Assembly: GCF_000760515.2 (NCBI RefSeq)
Contig: NW_013546121.1
Coordinates: 1-64,000 of the forward strand
Direction: 5' to 3'
Source of the DNA: Mitosporidium daphniae
Lineage: Eukaryota; Microsporidia
DNA length: 64,000 bases
Positions 9,876 to 22,422 of this stretch are shown one piece after another (the first letter of the stretch is position 1; each line of letters opens with the position of its first letter). The position numbers and the translations under genes are program-made. The notes below the pieces were generated by a model. The model did not search any database and had not been told where the DNA came from. It saw nothing but the letters and a program-made list of their open reading frames with translations.

Positions 9876-12800
9876 TTACACATCGGCATTTTCGAGTGGA
9901 AGCCCGCCACCCTCGAGGTTGGAAAATTCCTCTTCCAAAAGAAAATGCTCAACAAGCTCGACATATTCGCGATGGCCCTCGCAGGTACGAGTTTTGTTAA
10001 AAATACTCGTGCCGCCATCGCTGCGTGAACACCAGCCCTTGGTCGCCAAACGTAGAAACGATGCAAGCTGGGCCCGAGGTGTCTCCTCCGTGCCAAAGCA
10101 GGATAGTTTCACTGCAGATGCAGGGGAAGAAATGGAAATGGGAGAACCTTCAGTCTGTACAGGAGAGAATGGTGAAGTTTCTTTGGGTCCATCATCATTA
10201 TTAGCCTTTTGTGTTCTCTCGGCCTCTTCATCGCCGTTTTCTCGTACAATTGAATCGAAAAGAGAAGCCAAAGTACCTGTAGGTCCAAATAGCCACCATG
10301 AATGTAAGCGAAGCTCCTCTACCCCGCTTTTCAACAGCAATTCAAGTAGCTTGCATATGGAGACAAGGTCTGACAGCACCGTGGCATTGAGCCGATCGCG
10401 ACTCGCTGCAGAGACGGTTTGTGGACGAGCGGATCGCTTGAACAAAAGCCGTCCATGGGAAGCCTTTGGGTTTGGCTCTGACCGTAAATCCCCCTGTATG
10501 CTAGCCCCAGACTCGCGCTTAGAAGATTCCTCCTTCTCTTTGGCGGTGAGCCCGGAAATCTTCCCAATATAATACAGGAGCTCGGCGTTCAGCGTTGGCC
10601 ANCACGCCAGCAACATTGATGGGCTATTTAAAAGAACAGCTGGGGTTCTATCGGCGGCGTCGCCTCTCGCGATCGAGGAAGTGGTCTGGCCACCACCGTT
10701 GATTTTGTCCTGCATCGCTATCCGCTCGAATCGTAAAACAAGCACTCGAAAAAGTAAAAAGAGCGCATCCATCAGCAATGAGGCGTGCGAGATCGCCGAA
10801 GAGCTTGCCTCAACTTGATAGTGATCCATTGACCGTACTACACGAAATAGTTCGGCAACCTTCTCGTGTATTTGTGGTAAAAAGAGCGAAGAAGAGGCCG
10901 CTGAGGATGCAAAAAGAAGAGACGACGAAGAAGACGCAGAGAGCATGGCATAAGCCAAGCGCCGCACGGCTCTGATAGTTGCCAGCGAAGAAGGCTCCAA
11001 AGTGGCTACTGCAAAGGAAGGTAAATGCGACCCTTCAGTCGAGACTGTCGAGGAGCCGGACCGGCCGAGCAACGTTGAAAAGAAGGACATTGTTGAAGAG
11101 ACAGATGACGAGGCTGAGGAAGAGGCGGAGCCTTTGTTTCGCAACGAAAGGATCTCCACTGCAGTTCCGTCACCCAAACTGTTTGAACCCCCTGCCACGA
11201 GCGAAGAACTCATCGTAGCGACTAGGGCTCGCCGTAGGCACCAACAGCGGCGTCCGCCCGCGACTCCATCGATCCAGTGGTACAGTGGAAGGGCAAAGAA
11301 CCGCACACTTGTCTCAAGGAAGAGGCTCTCAAGCAACTCACGCCGCCAAGTAAAAGAGGCTGTAGAGGGCATGCGTTGGAGCAGCATCAAGGCTAGGGAA
11401 AGAAATGCATGTAGATCTCCGGCCAAACCTCGGTCACAAGTAATTTTTTTGCGCTCGTCGGTTTGGACATACATTTGGTACGTGGTCTTTTTGAGATTTA
11501 CAGAGTCATTATCACCAAGACAAATGGCAGTATGGCTATCCTCTTTGACAGGGCTACCCAGCCCATGCACCTTTTTATGAGCCAGAAGACAGCCAGAATG
11601 ACCTACGCAGCGGCCCCCCAAGCAACCTGCTGCAAGTGGAGCCCCGGCGCGCTGGAAAGCAGCTAAGGCGGTTCTGATACCCGGCATTAAATAGTTCCCC
11701 ATAAAAAGAGAAACCATGGCCTCTTGTTCTGCAAGTGTTATAATGCCGTCATCCACTGGGCCAAGAAGTATGCCCTCGATGGTCATTCCAGATAGCAGAA
11801 CCAACTCCAGTGGCGGGGAGGCGGCCTTTGCAAAAAAAGGCAAAACTTGCTCAAAAAGCTTTGAGAATATCTCGCCTGCCTCCCGAGCGAGCCTGGAAAC
11901 ACCTACCCATCTTCCGATTCCTGTTACAGTGGTAAGTAGCGAGAGTAGGGCTGATGCAGTCGTCGCGAAAGAAGGCCGCCTCCTTGAAAGCGTGCCCAGT
12001 ACATCCCTGCAAAGGGTGCCGAGCCCAGTCTTGTTCCACGCGGCATCTATGAATTGGGCTCCATCAGTAGCAGGAGTTTCGTACAATATACGTTCTATGA
12101 TGCCGAGCAATGTGGCTTCTGTGGGCGAAGCCACGCCCACTTGCTGTAGAGGAGGTAATGATGCTGGCGGCTTGCTATTCTGAGACAGATGGTAGTGAGA
12201 TCCGAAGGCAGAAGCCAATAGTGAATTTTTGGGGGCAACCAAAAAAAGATCTCGATGAAGGTCGACTATTCCCGCAACAAGTTCAATTCCTCGTTTGACC
12301 AAAAACTCGCCCGAAGCCGTCAAGACGTCACTCTGTTGAGTGAGAAGTGCTGGTAACAGGCGAGGAGCACTTTCTGTGGTCAGTGCCACTGGAATTACCC
12401 AAAGAGGTGCTGGAAGCGACAGAAAAGACAGATGTCGCGAGATTTGCCCATTTGAACCTAGTCTAGTGACTAGCGGTGTTGCGTGCACTAGGCCACACGT
12501 TGGCAAAGTAGTTAGGACTTTCTGGACGCACGAAAGCAGAAGCAAGTCCTGATCGAGCGAACCTCGGTCTAAGAATTCACCAGTATCTCCTGCATGCAGA
12601 ATAGGCGCTGGGGTTACAAACTTAATACCCCCATCAATCTGGTAACCTCCGGTAAGAAAATCGACTATGCGCCAAAAGCATTCGACGCCTTTACAAAAGC
12701 TTGAATTGTGTGTCTGTGAGATCCTTTTATCTTGCTTGCAGATCAAAGATTGCGCGTCAACATTTTGGGCAAAGGTCCACAGAAGAGGTAAGAAAAATGA

Positions 12801-15800
12801 CCAACGTGAAAGAACGGTGGCACCCCAGAAAGAAAAGGTAAATTCCAGCAGTTCCACCAGGATTGCCGTCTCTACAGCGGGCGAATCAATCCATTTGAGC
12901 AATAGAATGGCGACCGGGTGGTTGCAGCTAACACGCTCTGTCTCGATGGAAAAGCTTTTCTTTGCCTCTATCACCCAAGCAGCAGGTCGCACCGTTGGAA
13001 AGCACAAAGACAAGGTCAGTATAGCAGAAAGCTGGCTGAGGATGTCTCTTGGTGTGAATCTGGCACCCTTTGCATCCGATTCGGCATCAACGAGGGATAC
13101 CAAATTATTAGCCCACCCAGAAACAACATTCTGAAGAGCAGGACAGCCTGTGAATCCATCACCGTTGATCATTTTCGATCCTACCACGAGTAGCGAAAGA
13201 CTCACTTTAAGTGCGGCCAACCGGAGTTTGAGATCATCACAAGTGGTATTGAGGGATGTTGATTGATCCCGTCCTCTAAAAGAGGCTGTAGAGAGCCCTG
13301 CTAGTGCTCGAAGCAGACGCAGAAAAGGCCGCGAGGCACAATTACAAGAAAGAGAGGGCGTGGCGTCAGCTCTTGACCCAAGGCACGACAATTTTCCATA
13401 AAAAATCTGCATTGCCGTGAACTGATTTGTGGGACCATCCTTGAGCAGTGTTTCAATACGAGATAACAGATTAAGAGCCATAGAAAAAGAGAACCCTGTG
13501 GCTGGGGTACCCCGATTTTCAGCAGTGTTAGCGATTGTGTCTCCAGAACTTTTGAACAAAATATTGGCAGATGAAATGTTTGAATTATCGGCAGCGGGCT
13601 CCGCAAGTACCGAGGAAAGGGAATCGATTTGTTCAAAGTATGAAACGAGAAATTCAAAAAGAGAATCGGATCGCTCCTGCGAGGCAAATGCCTCAGCCAT
13701 CAATAAATCGCCCCTATCGCTTTCTAGAAGCTTTAGAACGGTCCAAGGCAGCGCTTTCTCTGCTGGCGTTATCTTCAAATGGGGAATGTATATTTTTTGC
13801 ACCCAAAACTTTGCAAAAAGGGTGCTTTTTTCTGCAAAGCTGAGCTCGCCACAGTCGTCGTGCAAATAACGACAGAAAAAGAGATCGAGCATAAAGATGG
13901 GATGCCCTTGGATTGTTGGAAGCTGTTCATTATCTACCGCCGATGAAAGATGAGAAAGTGTCCATAAAGCGCTATAGCAAACGTTTCGATCTGTTAGCGC
14001 CAACGGATCATCAGGGGATGCCACAAATGAGCCTTGGCCTGCAGAAATGAAGACGGCCCAAATATGTGGCAATTGAATCGTAATAAGAGCGGCGCATTCT
14101 TCTTTTTTTGAGACGAATCTCCATATTTGAGAAAGCAATTTCAGGGTGCTTTTGAAAATTTTCAACGACCAAACCTGCGGCTTTCCTGTGGACGAAGAGC
14201 AAGATCGGTCCCTGAAACTTAGTCCAAACTCGAGCAGATGGATTGCAAGTTCATTTGCCAGTACAGAGTCCATGGTAAGCTGAGGACTTTGGATGGTTTC
14301 TCTGTCCTGTAAAGCTTTATCACACCCGCAAAGACACAATGCCGATGGATGTTGTGAAAAGATTCCGGAAAGTGCCCATTCGATCAAATAATGCGTGACT
14401 TGCACACAGCTTAGCTCTGAAGTAGAACTATTTTCCAAAACCGGGGTGAGCTTTAAATAAGATTCTCTGAGGCTCTTTTGAAACGGTATCAAAAGAGAAA
14501 GCATTTTATGGCCCAGAGTTACTTGGCTGGCCAGGACCTTTTCATCCAGACACCTTTCCGGAATTTTCTTTGTGATGGTTTCCATCAATAAAAGGATGTT
14601 CATGATAAGCGACGAGGACGACAATAAGTCTACATTCAGTAGAGACGCGAGAGAGACCAGAAACTGGGGAAGGATTTCGTTGGCACACTCTTCGTCGCAA
14701 AGGGTTTTGATGGAAGATATCGAAAACCGCACCAGTCGAAGGGCATCAATATCTGAAACGAACACGGCATCTGTGGTATCTATATGTCCTGCATTTTCAA
14801 AAATAAGGGCTTTGAATATATCCCAGATCACTCGTATGTCCAGCAGTTCAAAGAAGGGCAAAGATTCTTCAATCAGCAAAGGCGACCGCTCAAGGCCAGA
14901 TACCAGAGGTAGCAGAAGCTTGCGGGCTAGTGGCTCATTGAGTTCCTCTTTGTCTAAAAGAGAAACAAGGATTTTGAAAAAGATGTGAGAATCTCGTGTT
15001 GGCCTTGGCACCTTCAGGATTTCACGGAGCATCATTGCAAGAACGTCAAGTAGCAACTGTATCGACGGGAGATATGGTGATTTGCGCGACTCTGTAGGAG
15101 AATGCAAATAAATTGGGGATCGAGTTTCAATGTTTGCATGCAATTCTGAAGGCATAGATCCGGAGTCTATTGTTGAAAGCGATGTGTTTGGCTGAGGCGA
15201 GCCAACTGTGGCAGTCATGGGCGATATCCACGAAAACACTCGTCTCCATAGCGAAAGGTCTTTATGCAACAACACCATCAGCATTTGGCGCACCAAATAA
15301 TGGCGGTCTTTGGACGGAAGAGAGCTATATGATATGAAAAAAATCGTTACCCTGGCGTGGTTAGTGGGATATTCCTTAATACAAACTCAAGCGCATGGCG
15401 GACAACAAGTGGCGTGACATCCAGCATCGATTCACCAATGGCAAGAACAGCCTTGTCTTGGGGTACCAGTGGAAACGCATTTGAAGGAGATCGCCCTACC
15501 CCTGCCTGGTACTGAATAAATTGGAAAACCGAAAGACGCTGCGATGGAATATCCAGTGCGACATCCCAAATGGCCTCGTAAAAGACAGAATCGCCAGCTT
15601 TTGATCTCAACGTCAAAAGAAGCTCAATAATTTGATCGAAGAAATCATTGCCCTCTTCTTCCAGACCAGGAATGATAGATTGTATCAGTGGCGAAAGACT
15701 TGACGGGATCTTCTCAACAAGATCAATAAAATGCGTCTTAAAGAGCGAAATGAACAATGGCTTGGGGATGTTAAAGAAAAGTAACGCGTACCTTTGTTGT

Positions 15801-16475
15801 CAGCGATGCATACTTAAAAAACGGGAGAATCCCGTGCGAGTAGATGTAAAATTCCATCGGAAGGTCGATCTTTTCAAAAAGCAAAGAATATGACTCTAGA
15901 GCTTTCTGATGCACTCCAGATGGAAGGGTGGGGTTCAGACACTGCGACAGCCGTTTGCTTATCAATAGCTGGTATGGAATTTGCGGCGATGAAGACGATG
16001 CAGGTGGAAGTGACTGGATCAGCTACGCATTAATAAAAGGTTGGGTGCTTGCCTTGTTAAATTTCAGCAAAAAGCTGGTGATGTCTGCCCACTCCTGGAT
16101 CGACTCGAAGGATTGCAGCACTTTTTCAAGTGTGGAAGAAAACTTTCTAAACTTTGCCTCGGTAGACGAAAACGAAAAAATTGATGTCGTGCTTTTAATA
16201 AAACTGCTTCCCTTGCGCCCTTTCTTTTCCCTTTTTTCTTTCTTGTCCCTCTTTTTACTTTTATTATCAGAAGATGAAAGTACGGAGGGGAACATGTCGG
16301 TCAGAGACTGGTCTATGTGGGTCTCCTCCGTCTCTGACGAATCATCGCCATTTTCGTTGATATGCTTCACAGATTGTGTATCCAGCTCTGCAGATAAGCC
16401 ATCTGAAGACATAGAGGACAAGGATCGCGAAGAAGAGGATTCCGAGAGTATAGGGTCAATATATTCGTCGAACAT
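9876..16475 (-). CDS. DOP1: Dopey-family protein Dop1
   Basis: Dop1 is a very large peripheral protein of endosomal and Golgi membranes (yeast partners Neo1 and Mon2). Exons on the minus strand: 16053-16475, 15792-16022, 15351-15760 and 9876-15324; 2,170 aa, in the family range. The Dopey N-terminal domain is clear: EWADITSFLLKFNK, SKRLSQCLNPTLPSGVHQKA and SIIPGLEEEGNDFFDQ. Intron 1 (16023-16052, 30 nt) has a GC donor (gcaagc) and removes an in-frame TAG; introns 2 and 3 are GT-AG of 31 and 26 nt. The last exon is a single 5.4-kb open frame, weakly conserved, with Ser-rich low-complexity stretches. There is one ambiguous base (n) at 10602, inside the coding sequence. Confidence 0.88.
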
Positions 16476-16499
16476 CAAAAAATTTCCAATCGTAGAAAA

Positions 16500-16515
16500 G
16501 TAAGTAAGTAAGTAA
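16500..16515. repeat. (GTAA)4 microsatellite
   Basis: Four perfect GTAA units directly upstream of DOP1 in the 133-bp divergent promoter shared with SEC22, followed by a degenerate unit (gcaag). Likely slippage-prone; no function is evident. Confidence 0.8.
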
Positions 16516-16608
16516 GCAAGCTTTACCCAAGCTAATTTAGAAAAAAATTACCAAATTAAACGCGGCATCGTAAAAACAAGTTGAAATAAATTTTAATTTC
16601 ATTCGTTA

Positions 16609-17327
16609 ATGATTCGCTCTGTCTCGATTACCAGGCTTTTCAAATTGCTCCCCTTGGTTGAAGAGTGCTCTTCTGAAGATGAAAAGGCATGGAGTATGGT
16701 ATCCACTAATTCCAAATAGATCCTGGAATCCTCTCTTCCCGAATATAAGCAGCAATGCAAGTCCGTGATCAGGTCGATGTCTCAGCAGGATCCGAGAAGC
16801 ACTTTTGAAAGTGGGAATTTCCACTTTCACGTGCTTGTCGACCAGGGGATCGCATACTTGTGCGTTTGCGATCGATTGCTCTCCAAAAGACAGGCATTCA
16901 TATTTCTTGAATCGGTTGCGGATGCTTTTTACAAGGCCTTTGGCACTCAGGTATTGTGTTTCTCTTCCCGTAGGTCGAGGCTGCGCAAAGGCCCTATGCT
17001 TTTCTGTCTTTTCAAATCGAATTGAGTAAATTGCGAAAAGCGGCGAAAGACTCTGCAGACTTGAACACAAATCCATATGACAAGCTACATGAGGATCTTG
17101 GTGCCGTCCACAGGGTTCTCACACGAAACATAAAGGATGTCTTGCAAAGGGGTGAGCAGCTCAACCACCTTTCGGATCTCTCTTCCTCGCTTTCCGTGGA
17201 AAGCAAGAAATTTTCACGCCAGAGCCAAAGCCTAAAATGGAACTCCATGGTCGACAAGTACGGGACGCCCTTTATGATGATCCTTCTTTTCATCTTCATT
17301 GTGTATCTGTGGCTTTACTGGTTCTGA
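16609..17327 (+). CDS. SEC22: R-SNARE Sec22
   Basis: Three exons: 16609-16698, 16720-16950 and 16974-17327, with introns of 21 and 23 nt; 224 aa, the usual Sec22 length. Sec22 is the longin R-SNARE of ER-Golgi transport. The longin domain is visible (TFESGNFHFHVLVDQGIAYL, RPYAFLSFQIEL). It is followed by the SNARE motif near residues 130-185 with the central arginine in NIKDVLQRGEQLNHL, and a C-terminal anchor (MMILLFIFIVYLWLYW). The 21-nt first intron is a multiple of three but carries a TAG, so retention would truncate the protein. It is divergent from DOP1 across 133 bp. Confidence 0.95.
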
Positions 17328-17701
17328 CAAGCAAGCGATGCAGGTAAATTGCAACGTTTGGCTTGAGCATGGCCCAGTCTAAAACGTGTGATTTATTAGA
17401 TACTTTTAAAATTTGTGTAGAACAATGGTGATGATGTGGGTGGTGGTCCTTTATAATTTTGTAAACCGCATAAATTTCCTGCAATATGTCGGTGCTTTTA
17501 AATACTTTGTAGCTATCGACGTGGGCATCGGCTTGATTGCCATTTAATTCTGTTCAAACCCTAGCGTGGTTGAATTATATCTTAGGGTTGGGGTTGAGCC
17601 TAACCCTTGCTAGACCAGAGCCGCATGCAGGGTTAGGGCCGATCCTGTTTTTGGGCACACCTTAGAAATTAAACACAATTCTGGGTTGATAAATTTAAAG
17701 T
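17328..17701. other. Intergenic region with telomere-like TTAGGG motifs
   Basis: 374 bp between SEC22 and PRE7 with no credible gene. It holds a cluster of telomere-like words on both strands: AAACCCTA (17556-17563), TTAGGGTTGGGGTT (17582-17595), CCTAACCC (17599-17606) and AGGGTTAGGG (17629-17638). The last lies about 65 bp before the PRE7 start. These could be promoter telo-box-like elements or a relic interstitial repeat; the sequence alone does not decide. Confidence 0.6.
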
Positions 17702-18484
17702 ATGGCTGCCCCCACGACAGTGCAACATTACAGCCATCAGCAGCCCGCGACGCATGCCGAATTCAACCCGTATGCTGACAATGGAGGGTGAGGTGTCAAA
17801 ATCTCACCATCATAGTTCGATCCTTGCCATTGCAGGCCCAGACTTCTGTATCGTAGCTGCAGATACACGCCAGTCAAGCGGATATCTCATCAACTGCAGG
17901 ACAGCCCCAAAGGCCTACAAACTCACAAACAGCGCTGTGTTGGCAACTTCTGGATTCCACGCAGATGGAGCCGAATTTTATAGGGTCCTTGCAACCAAAA
18001 TCAAAGTATACTCGATTTCTCCATTGCTTTTTCTTGCTAGATGTACCGCTACAAGCACGAACGAGACATGGACATTGCCTTGATTGCACAGGCATCGGCA
18101 ATCCAACTGTACTCGCGCCGCTTTTTCCCATATTACACCTTCAACGTCCTTGGGGGAATCGATGCGGAGGGCCGTGGTGCGGTTTACTCGTACGATCCTG
18201 TGGGCTCGTTTGAACGGGAACCGTTTCGTGCGGGTGGATCTGCTGCTGCCCTTATTCAGCCATTCTTGGATAACCAGGTAAGCATTGACAAGCGTTTACG
18301 GTAGTTGGGAAAGGATTCGTCCGGAAACCAGCGCATACTGACGCAAGAGAAAGCGATTGCCGTGGCTCGAGATGCCTTCGATGCGGCTACAGAGCGTGAC
18401 ATATATACGGGCGACAATCTCGACGTCTGGGTCATCAATGCACACGGTGCCTCCATGGAACGCTTCCCATTAAAGCGCGATTAG
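17702..18484 (+). CDS. PRE7: 20S proteasome subunit beta-6 (Pre7/PSMB1)
   Basis: Four exons: 17702-17787, 17816-18005, 18041-18277 and 18305-18484, with introns of 28, 35 and 27 nt; 230 aa, typical for the family. Beta-6 is a non-catalytic subunit of the proteasome core. Family landmarks are [61 protein letters not shown] and [11 protein letters not shown]. The first junction restores the conserved NGG-S/T-ILAIAG sequence, supporting the assignment. A telomere-like motif cluster lies in its upstream region. Confidence 0.95.
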
Positions 18485-18578
18485 CAATAAAGATGGTGCA
18501 GCGCACATGCTCTATTGTATCGATTGCTGCTAATGCCCGTGTTTTGTGCAAGTATTTATTTGGGTTTCCAGTCAGGGA

Positions 18579-19322
18579 TTATTCAGATGTCGAGGTTGCA
18601 TTGAAAATGCTTGCGTAGCAATCACTTGCAATGACGCGTCTGGAATGCAGACCCAGTGTGCGTGCACCGACATCATATGAAAGCATCAGTATGGTAGGGA
18701 CAGAGGGTGCTATAACCTTGGGCTCGCCAGGCCGCCTATCCATAAAGGCAACCCTCAGTGTATCATTGTCCACAAAATCAAACGAGTCAAGGGCATAGAC
18801 GGAGGTCTCCCCAACGCGATACCCACTTGACGGGAATACCATCGCTTTTCCAGTAGGCTGCATCAAAACAGGCACCACAAAAAGGTCAAAATACCCAATG
18901 CCGGCATAAACGACAAGAATCACTACCAGGGCATCCATGCGGCCATCCCCGTCAAGGTCTGTAAAGACAATCGGTCTTTCTAGCAGCTTTGCTGAGCGCA
19001 AATAGGGTGAAAGGCTAGGAGAAAGATGGCATATGACACCACTCTCGTCTCTCTCATAATGGATTGGAATCTTGGCACCAAAATTGCCGCCTTCAAGTCC
19101 AGCGTTGTCATCAATAAAGGATGCACTGCCATTAACCAACTGTGCCCAGATGCCATTTGTCATGGAATAGTTGAGATAGGGCAGTTGTTTGGCAATCTGA
19201 GCAATGCCTTCTGCCGATTCGTCGCCAAGAAGCGATAAAGCCATGTGAGCATGAAACAGTAAGGCAAGAATAACAAGACCTGTTGTCAGCCGAAATGCCC
19301 CTAGCTTGAACACTTTGAACAT
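18579..19322 (-). CDS. Putative secreted protein with an FG-GAP-like motif
   Basis: Single-exon ORF of 247 aa, not recognised as a named family. The N-terminus has a hydrophobic stretch (LTTGLVILALLFHAHMALS) that looks like a signal peptide or signal anchor. The middle has FTDLDGDGRMDALVV, a calcium-loop motif of the FG-GAP/integrin-alpha type. A second hydrophobic stretch (GIGYFDLFVVPVLM) follows. One motif is not enough to call a beta-propeller. The ORF is convergent with PRE7 (94 bp between stops). It could be a surface or host-directed protein, but that is speculation. Single exon with an ATG and no frame breaks, so probably real. Confidence 0.6.
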   Translation of the reverse strand: MFKVFKLGAFRLTTGLVILALLFHAHMALSLLGDESAEGIAQIAKQLPYLNYSMTNGIWAQLVNGSASFIDDNAGLEGGNFGAKIPIHYERDESGVICHLSPSLSPYLRSAKLLERPIVFTDLDGDGRMDALVVILVVYAGIGYFDLFVVPVLMQPTGKAMVFPSSGYRVGETSVYALDSFDFVDNDTLRVAFMDRRPGEPKVIAPSVPTILMLSYDVGARTLGLHSRRVIASDCYASIFNATSTSE

Positions 19323-19665
19323 GGCGAAAGAAACGGAGCCAGATGGCTTCTAATCACAGATCGGCCCAACCATCATGTCCTTAAGCACCAATGCATAAAG
19401 AGTTTATCACAAATGTAAACACACCATTGATGATGCCGTACAATTTGTGCAATTTAAAATGGCAATTCATTTAGCCTGGAATTTTAAAAGCAAGATATAG
19501 ATTAGCAATCGACGCGAACCAATCAGCACCTTGACCAGAATCAAAAGGTGACAAATAGAGGATAGCATTTCAAAATCACGAGTATCATTGGTGGATCACG
19601 ACCATCAATTTGGCATCATCCGGATATATAAATTCGCTGTTTAACATTCGAGGGCATCCATAGTT
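19323..19665. other. Divergent promoter region, secreted protein / GFA1
   Basis: 343 bp between two divergent starts. No ORF or RNA gene is recognised. The GFA1-proximal end carries a TATA-like box (19625-19633); the middle has ATTTTAAAAG. This is longer than most divergent spacers in the window (47-280 bp). Confidence 0.5.
19625..19633 (+). promoter_or_regulatory. TATA-like box upstream of GFA1
   Basis: TATATAAAT lies 33 bp before the GFA1 start codon. With a TATA-to-start-site spacing near 30 bp, the 5' UTR would be about 10 nt. Most other genes here carry an AAATTTAA-type motif instead. Confidence 0.45.
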
Positions 19666-21911
<2,246 letters not shown>

Positions 21912-21932
21912 ATTTTGATTAGTATAGCCTTT

Positions 21933-22233
21933 TTAACGTACAAGTGGCTCGAGAAACCTTGCTGGAATAAATCCCGTCCCATCTCTGGTCGGATGATGTT
22001 CATATGACACCTTCTTGACACTATCGCGAGGCAATCCTGCCCCAGAAAAGCGGGTTCGCTCTGTCTTTAGCATACTGCTGTAGCCAATCACATGTAATCG
22101 CTGGTCGCGAACTCGTGTTGTGTAATTTTCAAGCGCTTCTTTGGTGTAATATGTCAAAGCGCCTTTGCTTCGAATGCACACGCTTTTCAATCAATAAGGC
22201 AATCCCAATCTGCTTGACTTTTGGTCGAAACAT
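21933..22233 (-). CDS. Possible small two-exon gene of unknown function
   Basis: Low-confidence model between the 3' ends of GFA1 and PRP28. An ATG at 22233 (MFRPKVKQ) could be spliced by a 43-nt GT-AG intron (22139-22181) to an open frame ending at 21933 (ending in FIPARFLEPLVR), 85 aa with consistent phase. Two facts weaken it: the longer open frame across 22187-22405 on this strand has no ATG, and an overlapping plus-strand ORF with an ATG (22151-22441) also exists. No family is recognised. Confidence 0.3.
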
Positions 22234-22422
22234 GTCGACCAGAAATATTAACTTCACGGCCGTTCAAGCCACAGGCCTTTGGGCATTTTTCCGCGCCCTC
22301 TTGATGCCGCAAGATGGCAACAAATCGGAACAACTGATAACTGCGTGGATTCAAAATTGGCGCCACAATGGTACAGTATTTGACTTTCTTGTCAGATGGA
22401 GACAAGGTGTGTGGAGCAGTTT

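Noticed and set aside
9835-12300. Several plus-strand ORFs of 60-245 codons.
   Set aside because: All lie antisense to the long DOP1 exon; they have no recognisable family and no start-site motif.
22187-22405. 73-codon minus-strand open frame between GFA1 and PRP28.
   Set aside because: It has no ATG and no clean splice partner; only the smaller downstream model was kept, at low confidence.
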